Assembly (NCBI RefSeq): GCF_018812025.1
Contig: NC_063049.1
Location: 11,909,537-11,973,536, forward strand
DNA length: 64,000 nt
Source: Megalobrama amblycephala
Taxonomy: Eukaryota; Chordata; Actinopteri; Cypriniformes; Xenocyprididae
Direction of reading: 5' to 3'
Part shown: positions 32,940 to 44,696 of the stretch, in pieces
Layout: each line of letters starts with the position of its first letter
How positions within the stretch are numbered: the stretch's first letter is position 1
The notes under the pieces: model-generated
What the model was told of the DNA's origin: nothing
Database searches by the model: none
What the model saw: the letters and a program-made list of their open reading frames with translations, nothing else
Position numbers and translations under genes: made by a program

Positions 32940-33330
32940 ATCAAAGCAAATTTAAAAGTGCTGGCTAATGTTAATCGTAAATACTCTAAGATTATTATTC
33001 ATGTTGGCAATAATCATGTTTGACTTCGCCAGTCAGAGATCACTAAAATTAATTTTAAAGAGGTGTGTGAACTTGGAAGTACGATGTCAGACACTGTAAT
33101 TTGCTCATGCCCTCTTACAGTTTGCCGGAGTGATGAGATACTTAAGACTGTTCTCAGTCAATGGCTGCCTGCCTAAGTGGTGTCTGCAGAATGATATAGG
33201 GTTCATATATAATTGAAAAGTTTTTGGGGCAAACCTGACCTGTTGAAAAGAGATGTTATCCATCCCTCCTGGGATGGTGCCGCTCTTCTCTCTAGTAACA
33301 TGGCACATAGTCTTAGAGCTGAAACATGAC
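32940..33330 (+). pseudogene. L2 ORF1, C-terminal SGNH-esterase part
   Basis: Plus-strand frames show IIHVGNNHV with LRQSEI (the degraded GxND block and following helix) and DVIHPSWDGAALLSSNM (the C-terminal H-P-S block). They correspond to the HAGVNDTRLRQTE and GLHPSRIGADLL motifs of the better copy at 43582-44499. L2 ORF1 proteins of this type carry an esterase-like fold of unclear role in retrotransposition. Stops occur between the blocks and the catalytic N of GxND is displaced. Confidence 0.7.
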
Positions 33331-33589
33331 AAACTGGGGCCCAGGTCAGGAAGCAGACAGACTGGCTAAACCGACCTTCTGCTAACTGTCTCACGTCACA
33401 GAACTCAGATAAATCCCAACACATAGAAACTCCTTCACCTAGATATTATCACAGAGACTGTGTCTGTTCCCAATTTAGTAAATACAAAAAAATTCCCAAA
33501 TCAAATTAAGGGTTAAAATTTAATTGATGTTCAACAAATAAAAAACAGATATAATACAGAAGAACAAATGATAAAGCTTGGGTTGCTGA

Positions 33590-35075
33590 ATATTAGATCC
33601 CTTATTTCAAAAGCACTTATTGTAAATATATGATCACAGATTATTATTAACTAGATGTGCTATGTTTGACAAAAACCTGGCTAAAACCAGATTATTACAT
33701 CACTTTAAATGAGTCCACACCTCAAGGTTATTGTTATAAACACGAGTCTCGTCTAAAAGGCAAAAGGGGAGGTGTTGAGGTAATTTATAGTAATATCTTC
33801 AGTATTACTCAAAGTCTTTCAAATATAATTCCTTTGGAGTGATGGTGCTTTATGTAACATTATGTAGTGTACGTGATAAGTCCTATTGACATTTGTGCTG
33901 ATTGCAGTATACAGGCCACCAGAGCACTATACAGACTTTAATCAAAGGATTTGCTTATTTTCTATCAGAGTTAGTACTGGCAGATAAAGTCCTAATTGTT
34001 GATGATTTTAATATCCATGTAGATAATGAAAAAGATGCACTGGGATTGGCATTTACACACATTTTAAACTCTATTGAAGTTAGACAACACATGTCAGGAC
34101 CCACTCATTTTCATAATCATACATTAGATCTAATATTGTCACATGGAATCAGTATTGATGCAGTTGAAATTCTGCAGCAGAACGGCGACATCTTGTCTTG
34201 TGTATACTACATTTAGCAAAGGCTGCAAAACCACCTCCCTTTTACAAATATGGTAAAACTATCACTTCTACCACTAAAGATTGCTTTATACAAAAAAATC
34301 TTTCTAATCAGTTGAATCTCCTTAGCATACCAGATAGCTTAGAATAACTCAATTTTGCAACATAATCTATTGACTCTCTTTTCTCCAGCACATTACACAG
34401 TTGCTCCTTTGTGTTTAAAATAAGATTAAGGAAAATAGTCCAACGCCGTGGTACAATGAGAACACTCAGGTCCTTAAAAGAGCAGCCAGAAAAATGGACA
34501 ATGGAAAAGAAAACTAGAAGTTTCGCCTCTCATGGTAAGAAAGCGTTTTTGCGTACATAAAGGCATTAACTGCTAGATCTGCTTATTTATCAACTGTCCT
34601 AGAAGAAAACAGTTAGTTTGTGCGTTCATGACCTCAACTCTAGATTATTGTAATGCTCTACTCGGTGACTGCCCTGCACGCTTAATAAACCAACTACAGC
34701 TGGTCCAAAACACAGCAACTAGAGATTTTTACTAGAATCAGAAAGTATGACCATATTTGTCTGGTTCTGTCGACACTGCATTGGCTCCCTATTAAACATT
34801 GAATAGAGTTTAAAATCTTGCTAATTGCTTACAAAGCACTAAATGGTTTAGCTCCCAGTACTTGAGCGAGCTCTTAACGCATTATAGTCCTACATGTCTA
34901 TTGTGATCTCAGCATTCTGGCCAGTTGATAATACCTAGAACATCAAAATCAACCGGAGGTGGTAGATCCTTTTCCTATTTGGAACAGTCTTCCTAGCATT
35001 GTTCGGGAAGCAGACAGACTCTGTCAGTTTAAATCTAGAGTAAAAACACATCTCTTTAACCTAGCATACACATAA
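33590..35075 (+). pseudogene. L2 ORF2, endonuclease and truncated reverse transcriptase
   Basis: Endonuclease blocks are LTKTWLKPDYY, GYCYKHESR, a degraded YRPP at about 33910, DDFNIHVDNE and SGPTHFHNHTLDLILSHGI. The reverse transcriptase palm with the YADD box is absent: sequence jumps from about 34610 to C-terminal blocks equivalent to LDYCNALL, LHWLPIKH, YKALNGLAP and FKSRVKTHLFNLA. Many stops and shifts are present. The deletion removes all polymerase catalytic residues. Confidence 0.78.
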
Positions 35076-35858
35076 CCCCTTATCACTTTATATTTTCACA
35101 TCCGTTAAAGGATTGTTAGGCTGCATAAATTAGGTCAGCCGGAACCGGAAACACTTCCTATAACACCTGATGTACACGTTACATTATAAGAAGAATGGTA
35201 TCTACACTAATATTAGTCTGTTTATCCCAAGGTTTACCAGTTCCTGGTAAGACCTGTACCTAGACATGACCACAATGCATCCCTGAAGTGTCAGCAGAGA
35301 TTGTGTCAACTATACCCTGCAAAGGCCTCATCGACATGACAGCCAGTGGCACAGATCCTCAACAAAACCATTTCCATACCGGCGTGATGAATCCGTTCTT
35401 CAACCAGATGAAACTGGAATCAATATTTTGACTGTTCTGATCCCAATCTGATTTACGACCCGTAATGCTGCCTAAATCATAATCATGCACTGTTCGTTGT
35501 TGGCCAGAGGAGAACTGGCCCCCTGACTGATCCTTGTTTCTCCCAAGGTTTTTTTTTTTTCTCCATTTTTGTCATCTGATGGAGTTTGGGTTCCTCGCCG
35601 CTGTTGCCTCTGGCTTGCTTAGTTGGGGACACTTGACATTCAACTTGCATTCAACAATGTTTTTGATCTGTCTGCAATTGACACCATTCTATGCAAATTG
35701 AACTGAGCTGGACGATGACATCACTGTTTTCTCCAGAGCTGCTGTATCGATAAATGAACTAAATTATTAACTAATGATTTTTACAATGGAATGAATCAAT
35801 ACTGTACTTAAGCTGGACAATGACACTGTTTTCTTATTTTCCTGTTTATCACTGTAAA

Positions 35859-35971
35859 CAATGTTCCCTCTAATTTCTTTTTTCTCGATGAGCAAAACTT
35901 TTCTCTGTTGAGTGCACATTTTGGTCACCTGAGCAAAAACATACTTTATATCAGACCTGTACAATGAACGT

Positions 35972-36012
<41 letters not shown>

Positions 36013-37186
36013 AAACGTTTTATCATGCAACTGTAACATTTAACTTTAATGTGCCTTGATGTAACTTAGTGATATATTAAATAATATGTTTGAAAACAAG
36101 CAGTTCAGTCACTAAATTAAGCATTTAGGTTAATTTTAGGTTACTTGAGATTTTTTCACATTGCTGTATTAACTGTACCAGTCTTTACCAAGAAATTCTA
36201 TTAAAAAATAATTTCTGTCCTCCTGCAGGACAGTTCAATTCTTTATAATAATATAATATGAGCAGTTACAGTGATGGTTTGGAACAACCATAATGTGTTT
36301 TTGTACAGTCAATTATTAGCAACAGGCAGTGTTAAACTATCAAAATTACATGTTTATTGCTTATGAATTTCCCAGATTTTATATACCAGGAGGTTTCAAG
36401 ATTTTTCGTGGCAAGGAGCCCTAAACAATCCCCTTGTGAGATCTTTTTTTTTTTTTTTTTTATTAGGCTTACAATATAATAAAATATAATATAATATTTA
36501 AGTATTTAAACTGATATACAGTATTATATTATGTATTATACAGTTATGCTTCCATTTGTTTTAATATATTATAAAGTGAAAACAACTGAAGCATTTAAAC
36601 AGATCTGATGGCTAAATATTTTTAAGAAAATTGAACGTTAACTCTTTTATAGTTATCTAAACATCCCTGAAACCCACACCACCACACACACAAAAATCTA
36701 TTTAAACTGAGGTATATCACTGATGTATTTTGAGTTTGCAAGCTACACCTGTGGTGGGTGTGTGATTGTAAATTTGTTTTACCATTCTGTGCCCATCATC
36801 CGTTATTTCCACCATTTTTCATTAAAACATGGCATTTTATTTCACATTTCTTTTCGTTTCGCGTTGCCTCTCGTGTTGAGATATTTAGTCCGCAAACATT
36901 ACAGTATTCTTACCTCGACTGATTTGGCTCAGGCCCGCTCACACATGCTCAATCGTTCTCTATGAAACCTGTAAACTGCATTCACCGGTTCTAACTCTAT
37001 AGCGACAATAACTCTATAGCGGTTGTCCAGAGCACTGCAATTATTTCTCATTTAAACTACTACAATCAAATGGATTCCTCACACATGATTTTCATGTCTG
37101 TCCTCTGCGCGGCAATTATTTATTCTGTGCGGCCGTGGCTTCAGAAGTGCGTGGCCGCATACGCGCGCAGCTTAGAGGGAACATTG
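35859..37186. mobile_element. non-autonomous hAT-type element, 1.33 kb
   Basis: The ends are CAATGTTCCCTCTAA and, inverted, CAATGTTCCCTCTAAGCTGC. A perfect 8 bp duplication ACTGTAAA lies at 35851-35858 and 37187-37194, the hAT signature, and removing the element restores the L2 3' UTR sequence exactly. The interior contains a (CA)n run (35974-36008) and no transposase. Confidence 0.9.
35974..36008. repeat. (CA)n microsatellite
   Basis: A CA run inside the hAT-type element; on the minus strand it gives a Cys-Val repeat of no meaning. Confidence 0.92.
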
Positions 37187-37249
37187 ACTGTAAAGCTGCT
37201 TTGACACAATCTGCATTGTAAAAAGTGCTATTTAAATAAATGTGACTTG

Positions 37250-38040
37250 ACTAGTGGTGATGAGATCCCACAGTGGCAATCTTCCCAATTTATTCTTCCC
37301 AGGTCATCGTCTCTCTCCACTAAACCAAGCCCCCTGACAAGATACAGCCATGAGTCACCAGTCTTTCCTCAGGCAAGGAAATCTGTTTCGAACAGCGCGG
37401 ACCTAACAGCAAAAGTAAGGGACCCTTCCTTCATTTCTGTTCGGACTGCTTTAAAGAAGTTCCCCATTCTCCGGTCCCTATCTTTAGAGTCCAATCCTGA
37501 GATAGTTCCTGTCCGTGAGTCCATTCCAGTGGATGTAATCTCTGAATCCATTCCAGTATGAGAAATCTCCACATCAGTTCCAGAGAGAGAAAGTCATCAG
37601 TCCCGCCCTGTCATGGCCGCCATTCCAGAGTCTCGTCCCGTCATGGCCGCCATTTCAGAGTCTAGCCTGTGAGGGCTGCTGCGCCTGAGCCCTCAGCCAA
37701 AATGGCCGTGAGCTGCCGGCTCCTCCCTGGCTCCCTGAACAGCTGGTGCCTCCCTGGCTCCCTGAGCTGCCGCCGCATCCCTGGTCACCTGACACATCTC
37801 CAAGACGATCACCACATACATTGTTCTCACCGTCATTCATCCTCGTAGATCCTATCCTAATCATCCGACTGCTTCCCATCCATCTCTACAAAGAAACAGA
37901 GACTGTTACTACAGAGTTAAGTTCTTTCCAACGATTTACATTCCATATACTCACCTTTGATTCACCTGATCCCAGCTACCAATGTCAATAAACATTGTAA
38001 ATGATATTACCTGTGTTGTCTCCTTCTGTATGCTGACAAT
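37250..38040 (+). mobile_element. Gypsy retrotransposon 3' internal end and LTR remnant
   Basis: 37600-37780 encodes, in broken frames, repeats of the type VMAAIPES/VMAAISES and then LPGSL, a repetitive C-terminal extension I associate with fish Gypsy polyproteins. 37780-38040 matches the LTR-like piece at 31818-32115 and ends ATTACCTGTGTTGTCTCC. The polymerase domains are missing; a LINE occupies the centre. Confidence 0.6.
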
Positions 38041-38369
38041 AATAGTAATATAACTGTTGTAAGGTCAATTCAAAATGTGTTCATTCATAAACAGATAAAA
38101 AAAAAAAAAGAAAAAGGAAGAATGAAGCAAATAACACCCATCTCCCAATCACCTGTCAATATTTATCTTTTACTCTGCAAAAGTACAGTGTTAGATACTG
38201 TAAAGCATCACTGCCATCACATACAGTACTGGAAAGTTAGTACTGCATAGGTTCTATGCATTTTAATGAAGTTAATGAATTTGCAATTCACAAAAAAAAA
38301 TAAAAAATCTGTATTGAATCGCCTACTGCAATTTTAATAGAAAGTATTTGCACCTGGATGAATATTAAA
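38041..38369. other. non-coding stretch
   Basis: AT-rich, with an A run at 38097-38109. No gene is seen. Confidence 0.4.
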
Positions 38370-40310
38370 TATATTTTGATTGAGGGAGCGTTTACACGAC
38401 ACCATTTTCAACTAAAAATGGAAACTCTTTGGGGCGGTTTCCTGGACAGGGTTTAAATTAAGCCAGGATAGGATCTAGGATAGTTAATCGTGGTTTAAAA
38501 AATGGCTTTCAGAAACACTGATTAAATTCAGATTACTAAAACCTGGACTATGGAGTCCTAAATTAAAATTAACTAGATTAATTTAAATCCAACTGTGATA
38601 ATCTGAATTAGCATGAGAGGTTGCCGGTAAAACATGGAATGAACCAAAAAAAGCTTAAAATTGCATGGAACAGAGAAGCAAATCCAAGGAAAACAATGGC
38701 AGCAAAAAGACTCCAATATAAAAACTTAACTAAACAAGAGACATTTTAAAGCAAGCAAAATACATCTGCTGTGGAAAAAAAGAAAAAAGAAGAAGAAGAA
38801 ATGCCTTGAAATCTGTTTGTAATGAATTCCCTTTAAATAGATGAATTCTAAATATATAATAATCATATGATTATTAATTATTTTGTTTTGTCCTTTACAT
38901 AGCAACAAACTAAACATAACTATTTACATATGTGATAATCGGTGTTGGCAGTCTAGAAATGATACGGGTTTGATCCAAAGCACTATCATAGTGGTGGTTT
39001 CATTATATATGTATTTATAAATTTAAAAAACAAAACAAAACAAAAAAAACAGGTCCTCAACCCAAGCAGGTCCTTAGCAGGTCCTCAACCCAAGCACAAA
39101 CTCAACACTTTACCACAGTGGTAATCACCAAAAAACCATTAACAACATAAAAAAAATTACATAATAGAACATTAAACAGTAAGAAGTCTCTCCATATTCT
39201 CATCTTTCTAAATATTGCATAAAATAACACTTTTTCAACATTTACTCTCCAACTTCAGCCCGGTGCAAAGCATGATGGGAAGTGAAAGTCCTGTTTGATT
39301 GGGTTACTTGACTAAAACACGTTATTTTAAAATGAAAACATCAAGTGCGTTCTTTTAAGTCAATTTAACATGAAGCAATCACATTTGAACCAGAAACAAT
39401 GGTGTTCAATCAAAATAAATTGTTTAAATAAAGTGAACAGCACCAAAAATATATATATATATATATATATTGCTATATATAGTGTATATCAACATCGATA
39501 TATATCCAAGTAATACATGAGTCTTCTTTGAAACTTTAAATCTGAAGTTAAACCTGCCGGTGGGTAGGTTTAATTTAAGCCTCAATTTAGTCCTGGAGTA
39601 GCTCTAGTCTTCCTTAAACCATGACAGAGAAAGCAAATTTCTGTTATTCTGGTTTAAAGGGCCATTTTATTCTAGGACTTGGCTTAATCTCTGTCCAGGA
39701 AACCGCCCCTTTGTGTTTTAGGCTTTAATTTACACGACAATGGTGTTTTGGGGGCCTGAAAATGCAAACTTTTGAAAATGGGTTTCAAAGTGCAAATTTT
39801 TGAATATGATACCGTTATCGTCTCCGTGTAAACTACAAAGATGTGAATTTGTGAAAATTATGACACCATGAGAATGCGTTTTACGTGTTCAGTCTTACAG
39901 GTGCATAGTGTTTCAGTGCAATGAAGTGATGTTGCACTGGCCTGCCATGCATAATACAGCAGTTTTAGTCATTTTTTGCAGATCTGTGTGAATGGGGATC
40001 GTTTTGACAATGTTGTCGCCTGTACACAAAAAAACACAAAGGTAAAACTTTTCTGTTTTTAGTATATCATTGTCGTGTAAAAATGAAAAGCTGAGTTTTT
40101 AATCATTGTGTTTATATAATTGCTTGGCTATTATGACGCTAAATCACATACACTACTAAAAGAGTATGTATGCACAGTCATATGTGTCGGTACAGCTCTC
40201 ACATATTTACGTCACGTTTTTAAAAAAAAAGTAAATCCAGGTATATGTAAATATAAATATATTTTGATTGAGGGAGTATTTACACAACAACCTTTTCTAC
40301 TAAAAATGTA
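38370..40310. mobile_element. outer element interrupted by a PIF/Harbinger-like insert
   Basis: TTTTGATTGAGGGAGCGTTT at 38374 recurs as TTTTGATTGAGGGAGTATTT at 40261, followed in both cases by ACAC and an ACTAAAAATG block. Inverted GTTTACACGAC/GTCGTGTAAA motifs occur at 38399, 39730 and 40073. This looks like one or two GTTTACAC-type non-autonomous elements with 38431-39709 inserted. Exact ends are unclear. Confidence 0.45.
38431..39709. mobile_element. PIF/Harbinger-like non-autonomous element, 1.28 kb
   Basis: The ends are GGGGCGGTTTCCTGGACAG and the exact inverse CTGTCCAGGAAACCGCCCC. The flanks are TTT on both sides (38428-38430 and 39710-39712), a 3 bp W-only site. Subterminal TAGGATCTAGGATAG and CCTGGAGTAGCTCTAG repeats are present. 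It is non-coding. Confidence 0.8.
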
Positions 40311-41243
40311 AATAGTCGATTGCCTTTCTTTCTTCACAGAGTTTTGGTGTATTCGACTTGATGCAGCGCTGTGCAGACTGATTGGTGTATGACATCAAAG
40401 AACTACAAGAGCAATTCAAACCACAAGGGCTTCAAACAATCATCACACCTGGAGGGTGTTCCCATAGCATCAGCTACTGAGACACCATCGAGTGAATCTA
40501 TGAAAGGGTACTCATGATCTACATACAGAGAATAAATGAACATGAAAAAATGCTACATGTGATAAATGTAAATAAGGTTTTTTTTTTTTTTTTTATTTAA
40601 GAATCTGTACATTTACATGTGTATGTGCCTGAGTTCATGTGTTTGTGTATAGCTGCATGTGTACTACGCATACGTAATGTGTGTGAGAGTGTGTGGATGT
40701 GAAAAGACTTAGGGACGCAGGTGCACCCCCATCTGTACACTCCACAGTAAAGAGTGCAGCTGCTGTGAATCAAATATTCTCCCACATCTCTGCAGCCTAA
40801 CTCAGACTAATAACATGTACGTCAGAACGGCCACACAGAGGTGCTCTTACAAGGGACAGGATGAGGAGAAGAGAGATGAATAGGAGGGATGAAAGGAAAG
40901 AAGGAAGTGTAGAATGTACAAGAGAAGATTAAAGAATAACTAATGATTGATAATATTTGTGACATAGCTTATTAAATAATTGTGATGCCTTTATATTAAA
41001 CAATTACAAGTGTCATTTAATGAAAACATCATCCATATTGCACATACACAAAGATCATGCTTGTTCTGAGCTTTCAGAAAATAACTGTTATTTCTCTGTT
41101 GATTTGAAAAAGAATCCTAAAAATTACCAGTTAATGCTATGTTCCACAAACAGGGTACGGAAATATTAAACTTAAAATCTCTTTTTGTATATTGTTGTTG
41201 TTGTCGTTCAACAAAGAGTCAGTGAAAAGAAATACTTAAACTA

Positions 41244-41245
<2 letters not shown>

Positions 41246-41283
<38 letters not shown>
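41246..41283. repeat. (AAT)n microsatellite
   Basis: About 12 AAT units. Confidence 0.95.
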
Positions 41284-41284
<1 letters not shown>

Positions 41285-41591
41285 CTGATTCTCAACCAGA
41301 AGATGTCAAACTAATTATTATTATAATGGATCTTTTATTTAATGTTTATTTTTTATATAATAGCAATTTTGCCAAAATCTGGAACATTATGTCTGAATAA
41401 AGTTTAAAACCCTGATTTATGTAATTTCATTATTTTCTAGCTATAAACATCAATATAGCTAGAAGTAAACAAGTAATAATGCATAATAAAAAATAAAACG
41501 GTTAAACTGTATAAATTGTGTAAATATTGAGAAAATGTAATTAGATTATTTACTTTGTAATGGAAGTTTGATATAGTTTCTTTTTTCTTTT

Positions 41592-41624
41592 CATTTATTT
41601 ATTTATTTATTTATTTATTTATTT
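41592..41624. repeat. (TTTA)n microsatellite
   Basis: About eight ATTT units. Confidence 0.93.
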
Positions 41625-42629
41625 TACACAAATAGTGCTACAGGACAGCAAGATACAACAACATAAGAAGCTTTAGGGAAAGTGCAGACATCCGCCTGCT
41701 TCCTACATGTTGAGTCTTGAGTGATTCAGTTTTAGGGCCAATCCATTCTGAATGGAAACTACTAAAAGCAAAACCCATTTTAGATGGAAAGACGACTCTT
41801 GATGCAACATTTGACATGATGCATTTCAGCAGAGCACCTAATTCAGCAGATGCCATATGGGTAGTTCAACTTTACATCTCTGTCTCAAGGACAGACAGAA
41901 CAAAATCAAATATGTGAGAGATGCTATTTGGAACATACCAAGGCCGGAGTAGATTAGAAAATTTAAATCCATGCAAGTTACACTCAGCAGTACGTCAACA
42001 AGGCAACAAAACAGACACACACGGCACCTGACACAAATTCAACACTCTAAATTTAGACTTGGCCATTTGGAGCTGCTATTGCTGAAACGAGGATTATAAT
42101 TTTTGGACTGCAAATTAATGTCTGACACATCAAATTATTAGTACAAAGATACTATATGTTAATTCATATTAATTATTTGTGTTTAAAATTCAGTTTATTT
42201 TGTTGATTGGTGGATAATGGTAGTCATTTCCTGAACAGAGAAAAACTTAGTGATTTGATGTAGAGTAGCCTAAAGCTTCCAAAAATTCTGTGCCACCTCG
42301 TAACAAACTGCATGGAGACACGAACATTGAGGGTTCAAATGCAGTGTTATTTATTAAGGGGTAATCCGCAAATAAGTCCAAAAACAGGCAAATGGTCACA
42401 CACAGAGTGGCCAGTCCAAACAATGATATCCAAAACACAGGCAAATCGAACAAACAAGGGAAAACACAACAAAACCAAGAAAACTGGAAAACCAAGGCTA
42501 GGGAAGCAGTGTTAAAGGAATAGTTCACTTTCAAATAAAAATGTGTGAACTAACAAGTATGACACTGTGATATGCTCTGACCCCCTTCCTGCTTGTGGCT
42601 TTATTTGCTGTCTTGTATCAACTTGAGTA

Positions 42630-42900
42630 AAGTTGGTTTTATATTCGCACATTCGGACATCCGTATTCAATAGCCTTGTTAATCACACTACATTGGACAT
42701 TCAGTGGACATTCACAAGTAAATATGCCATTAAAACAATACTTGCCTATTTTGATCGACTGTGAAAAATGTTGTAAGTTGACAATCGTTGGTTGTCAATA
42801 TCATGTCGCTGCTTAAAATTCGCAAACATTAATTTATTGCACATTTATTGGAAAGTCTGAATTCATCAGAAGTCCGAATGTGCGAATATAAAACCAACTT
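42630..42900. mobile_element. MITE, 271 bp, TA-flanked
   Basis: The ends are AAGTTGGTTTTATATTCG and the exact inverse CGAATATAAAACCAACTT; the identity continues to CACATTCGGAC. TA lies on both sides (42628-42629 and 42901-42902), suggesting the Tc1/mariner type. Just outside, TCTTGTATCA occurs on both sides in direct orientation. Confidence 0.82.
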
Positions 42901-43140
42901 TACCCAAGTCTTGTATCAGCAGTAGCACAACAACAACAGCAAATTAAATTGATATTGTTACAATTAATAAATAATGAATCAAATTTAATTGTTAACATTG
43001 TTGTGTTTTGCATGCTGAATATTGATGTCTGTGTGTGATTCAAGCAAGGTCAATTGCAAAATATTGTCACAACTACAGGGTTATATCAGGTTATATCAAA
43101 CCAATTAAAATGTTTCACAAGGTGTTTATGACATAAGTAT

Positions 43141-43200
43141 TAGCAAAACTCTGGAACAGTCTTCCTAGCGTTGTTCGAGGGCAGATACACATAAAACATT
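43141..43200 (+). mobile_element. small L2 ORF2 C-terminal fragment
   Basis: It translates to LWNSLPSVVRG, the block near the end of L2 ORF2 (compare LWNSLPDNVRG at about 47420). It is isolated, immediately upstream of the larger L2 copy. Confidence 0.6.
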
Positions 43201-43581
43201 ATCACATTTAAATTAAAGGATTGTTAAGCCCTGTTCACACCGTCAGCATCAAGCAGCGACAAAGCAACAGGATCCCATTCATTTTTGACTTGACGTCACT
43301 TCCTGTTTGTTGCTGCCGCGCTGTTTGAGCTAGAGCTCTGTCGAGCTGATTCCTATTTGCTTGTTTTTGTCTCTTAAAATCAAACTTATAACCTATCACT
43401 CTTTCTTTTTCAGCGGGGGAACACATCCCCAACATTGTTTTATATAAAAAACACTCGGATTACCTTGATATCGCTAGTTTTGTCTGACTTCTTGAACATT
43501 CGCTATTAGCTTTAGCCCGTTAGCAATAGCGGCGTGGTCACTCTATTGTTTGTACTCTTCTCTAACTATATTATAGTTCTA

Positions 43582-44499
43582 ATGGCCAGTGTATCGAATG
43601 ATTCTCTACCTTTGTGTGCAGGTGAGGACACGTTCGAGCTGCATGCAGTGCAGTTGGAACTGGAGGCCGTGGAGCGACGCGACGCGAGTGGCAGACAGCG
43701 CTGGAAACATCCCGTGCTGACGCTCACCAGTCCTCGGTAAGTTTGCAGCGTGATATTAACACTCCTGCTTCCTCTACGCCGTGTGTTTCTCTGCACAGGG
43801 CCCGAGCACCCAGAACGCGTTTATCCCAGCCCTCGTTCACTCCGGCGCCGTCTCACCAGGGACCTTGGGTTCTTCAGCAGCGGAAGGCGCGAGCCAGGCC
43901 TCGGACCAGGACCTCTCCTCCTCCACTGCCCCCAGTCTTCGAGGTCTCGACGCGGAACCGCTTCTCCCCTCTTCGCGAGGCGGAACGCGACACCGTGGTC
44001 ATCGGAGACTCCATCGTCCGCCACGTCCACGCTACCACAGCCAAAGGTAAGGTGCGCAGTCACTGTTTTCCTGGTGCTCGTGTTCTCGATGTCGCTGCGC
44101 AGATTCCCGCGATCCTCAACGGTGCTGAGACCATCGGAGAAGTAGTGCTGCACGCGGGGGTGAACGATACCAGGCTGCGGCAGACGGAGGTGCTAAAGCA
44201 GGACTTCAGGAGCCTGATAGAGACGGTACGATCGCACATCGTCCACATCGCCCGCGACAAGGATCATCATGTCCGGACCGCTTCCGACGTACCGACGAGG
44301 ATATGAAAGGTTCAGTAGATTATTTGTTTTAAATGAATGGTTGATGTCTTGGTATAATGAACAGAAGCTGCTCTTTATAAATAATTGGAATCTTTTCTGG
44401 GAGCGTCCTAGGCTCTTCCGTGCTAATGGCCTGCACCCCAGCAGAATCGGAGCTGATCTTCTGTCAGAGAACATCTCCAAGACGCTTTGCACCGTATGA
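43582..44499 (+). pseudogene. L2 ORF1 with SGNH-esterase domain, frameshifted
   Basis: It begins MASVSNDSLPLC, followed by a Leu/Glu-rich N-terminal stretch (ELHAVQLELEAVER) of the kind that forms a short coiled coil, and a Pro/Arg-rich linker. The esterase fold shows VVIGDSIVRHV (block I, Ser), FPGARVLDV, LHAGVNDTRLRQTE (GxND block), a degraded SGPLPTYRRG, NEWL, NNWNLFWERPRLF and GLHPSRIGADLLSENI (catalytic His). All catalytic blocks are present. Frame changes near 43740 and 44262 break the protein. The start is chosen at the MASV codon, the first Met before the conserved part. Confidence 0.85.
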
Positions 44500-44696
44500 C
44501 TAGTAAGTCAAACCTCAAATCACAGTCTGTGTTCTGCCCACTTAATTGATAGAAATGTGAGTGTAGTACAGTCTATAGAAACTGTGTCTATTCGCCGAAT
44601 AGTGAGGTTTAACAATAAAAATAAAGGATCTAGAAAAAATCTGATCATGATCAAACCAGAAATTCGCAAATTTACTGAACAAAAATAATTTCTAAA

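Larger units (their letters stand above)
32900..37243 (+). mobile_element. L2-clade LINE, internally deleted, with a hAT insertion
   Basis: The order is that of L2: an esterase-type ORF1 end (32940-33330), ORF2 endonuclease (33590-34216), a large internal deletion, the last part of the reverse transcriptase (about 34610-35070), a 3' UTR and a tail AAATAAATGTGACTTGACT ending at 37243. The 3' UTR is interrupted at 35859-37186 by a hAT-type element with a perfect 8 bp duplication. It lies between Gypsy remnants at 31818-32115 and 37250-38040. Confidence 0.82.
40311..42520. other. non-coding stretch with microsatellites
   Basis: It contains a T run at 40579-40596, an (AAT)n run at 41246-41283 and a (TTTA)n run at 41592-41624. 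42290-42515 is A-rich LTR-like DNA. TTAAAGGAATAGTTCACTTT at 42513-42532 looks like the left end of a TTAA-type element whose right end I did not find. No gene is supported. Confidence 0.4.

Noticed and set aside
41246..41283. CRISPR-like regularity
   Set aside because: It is a simple AAT microsatellite with no spacers.
43750..44153. Long overlapping frames on both strands
   Set aside because: They are shadows of the GC-rich L2 ORF1, whose esterase motifs lie in one frame only.
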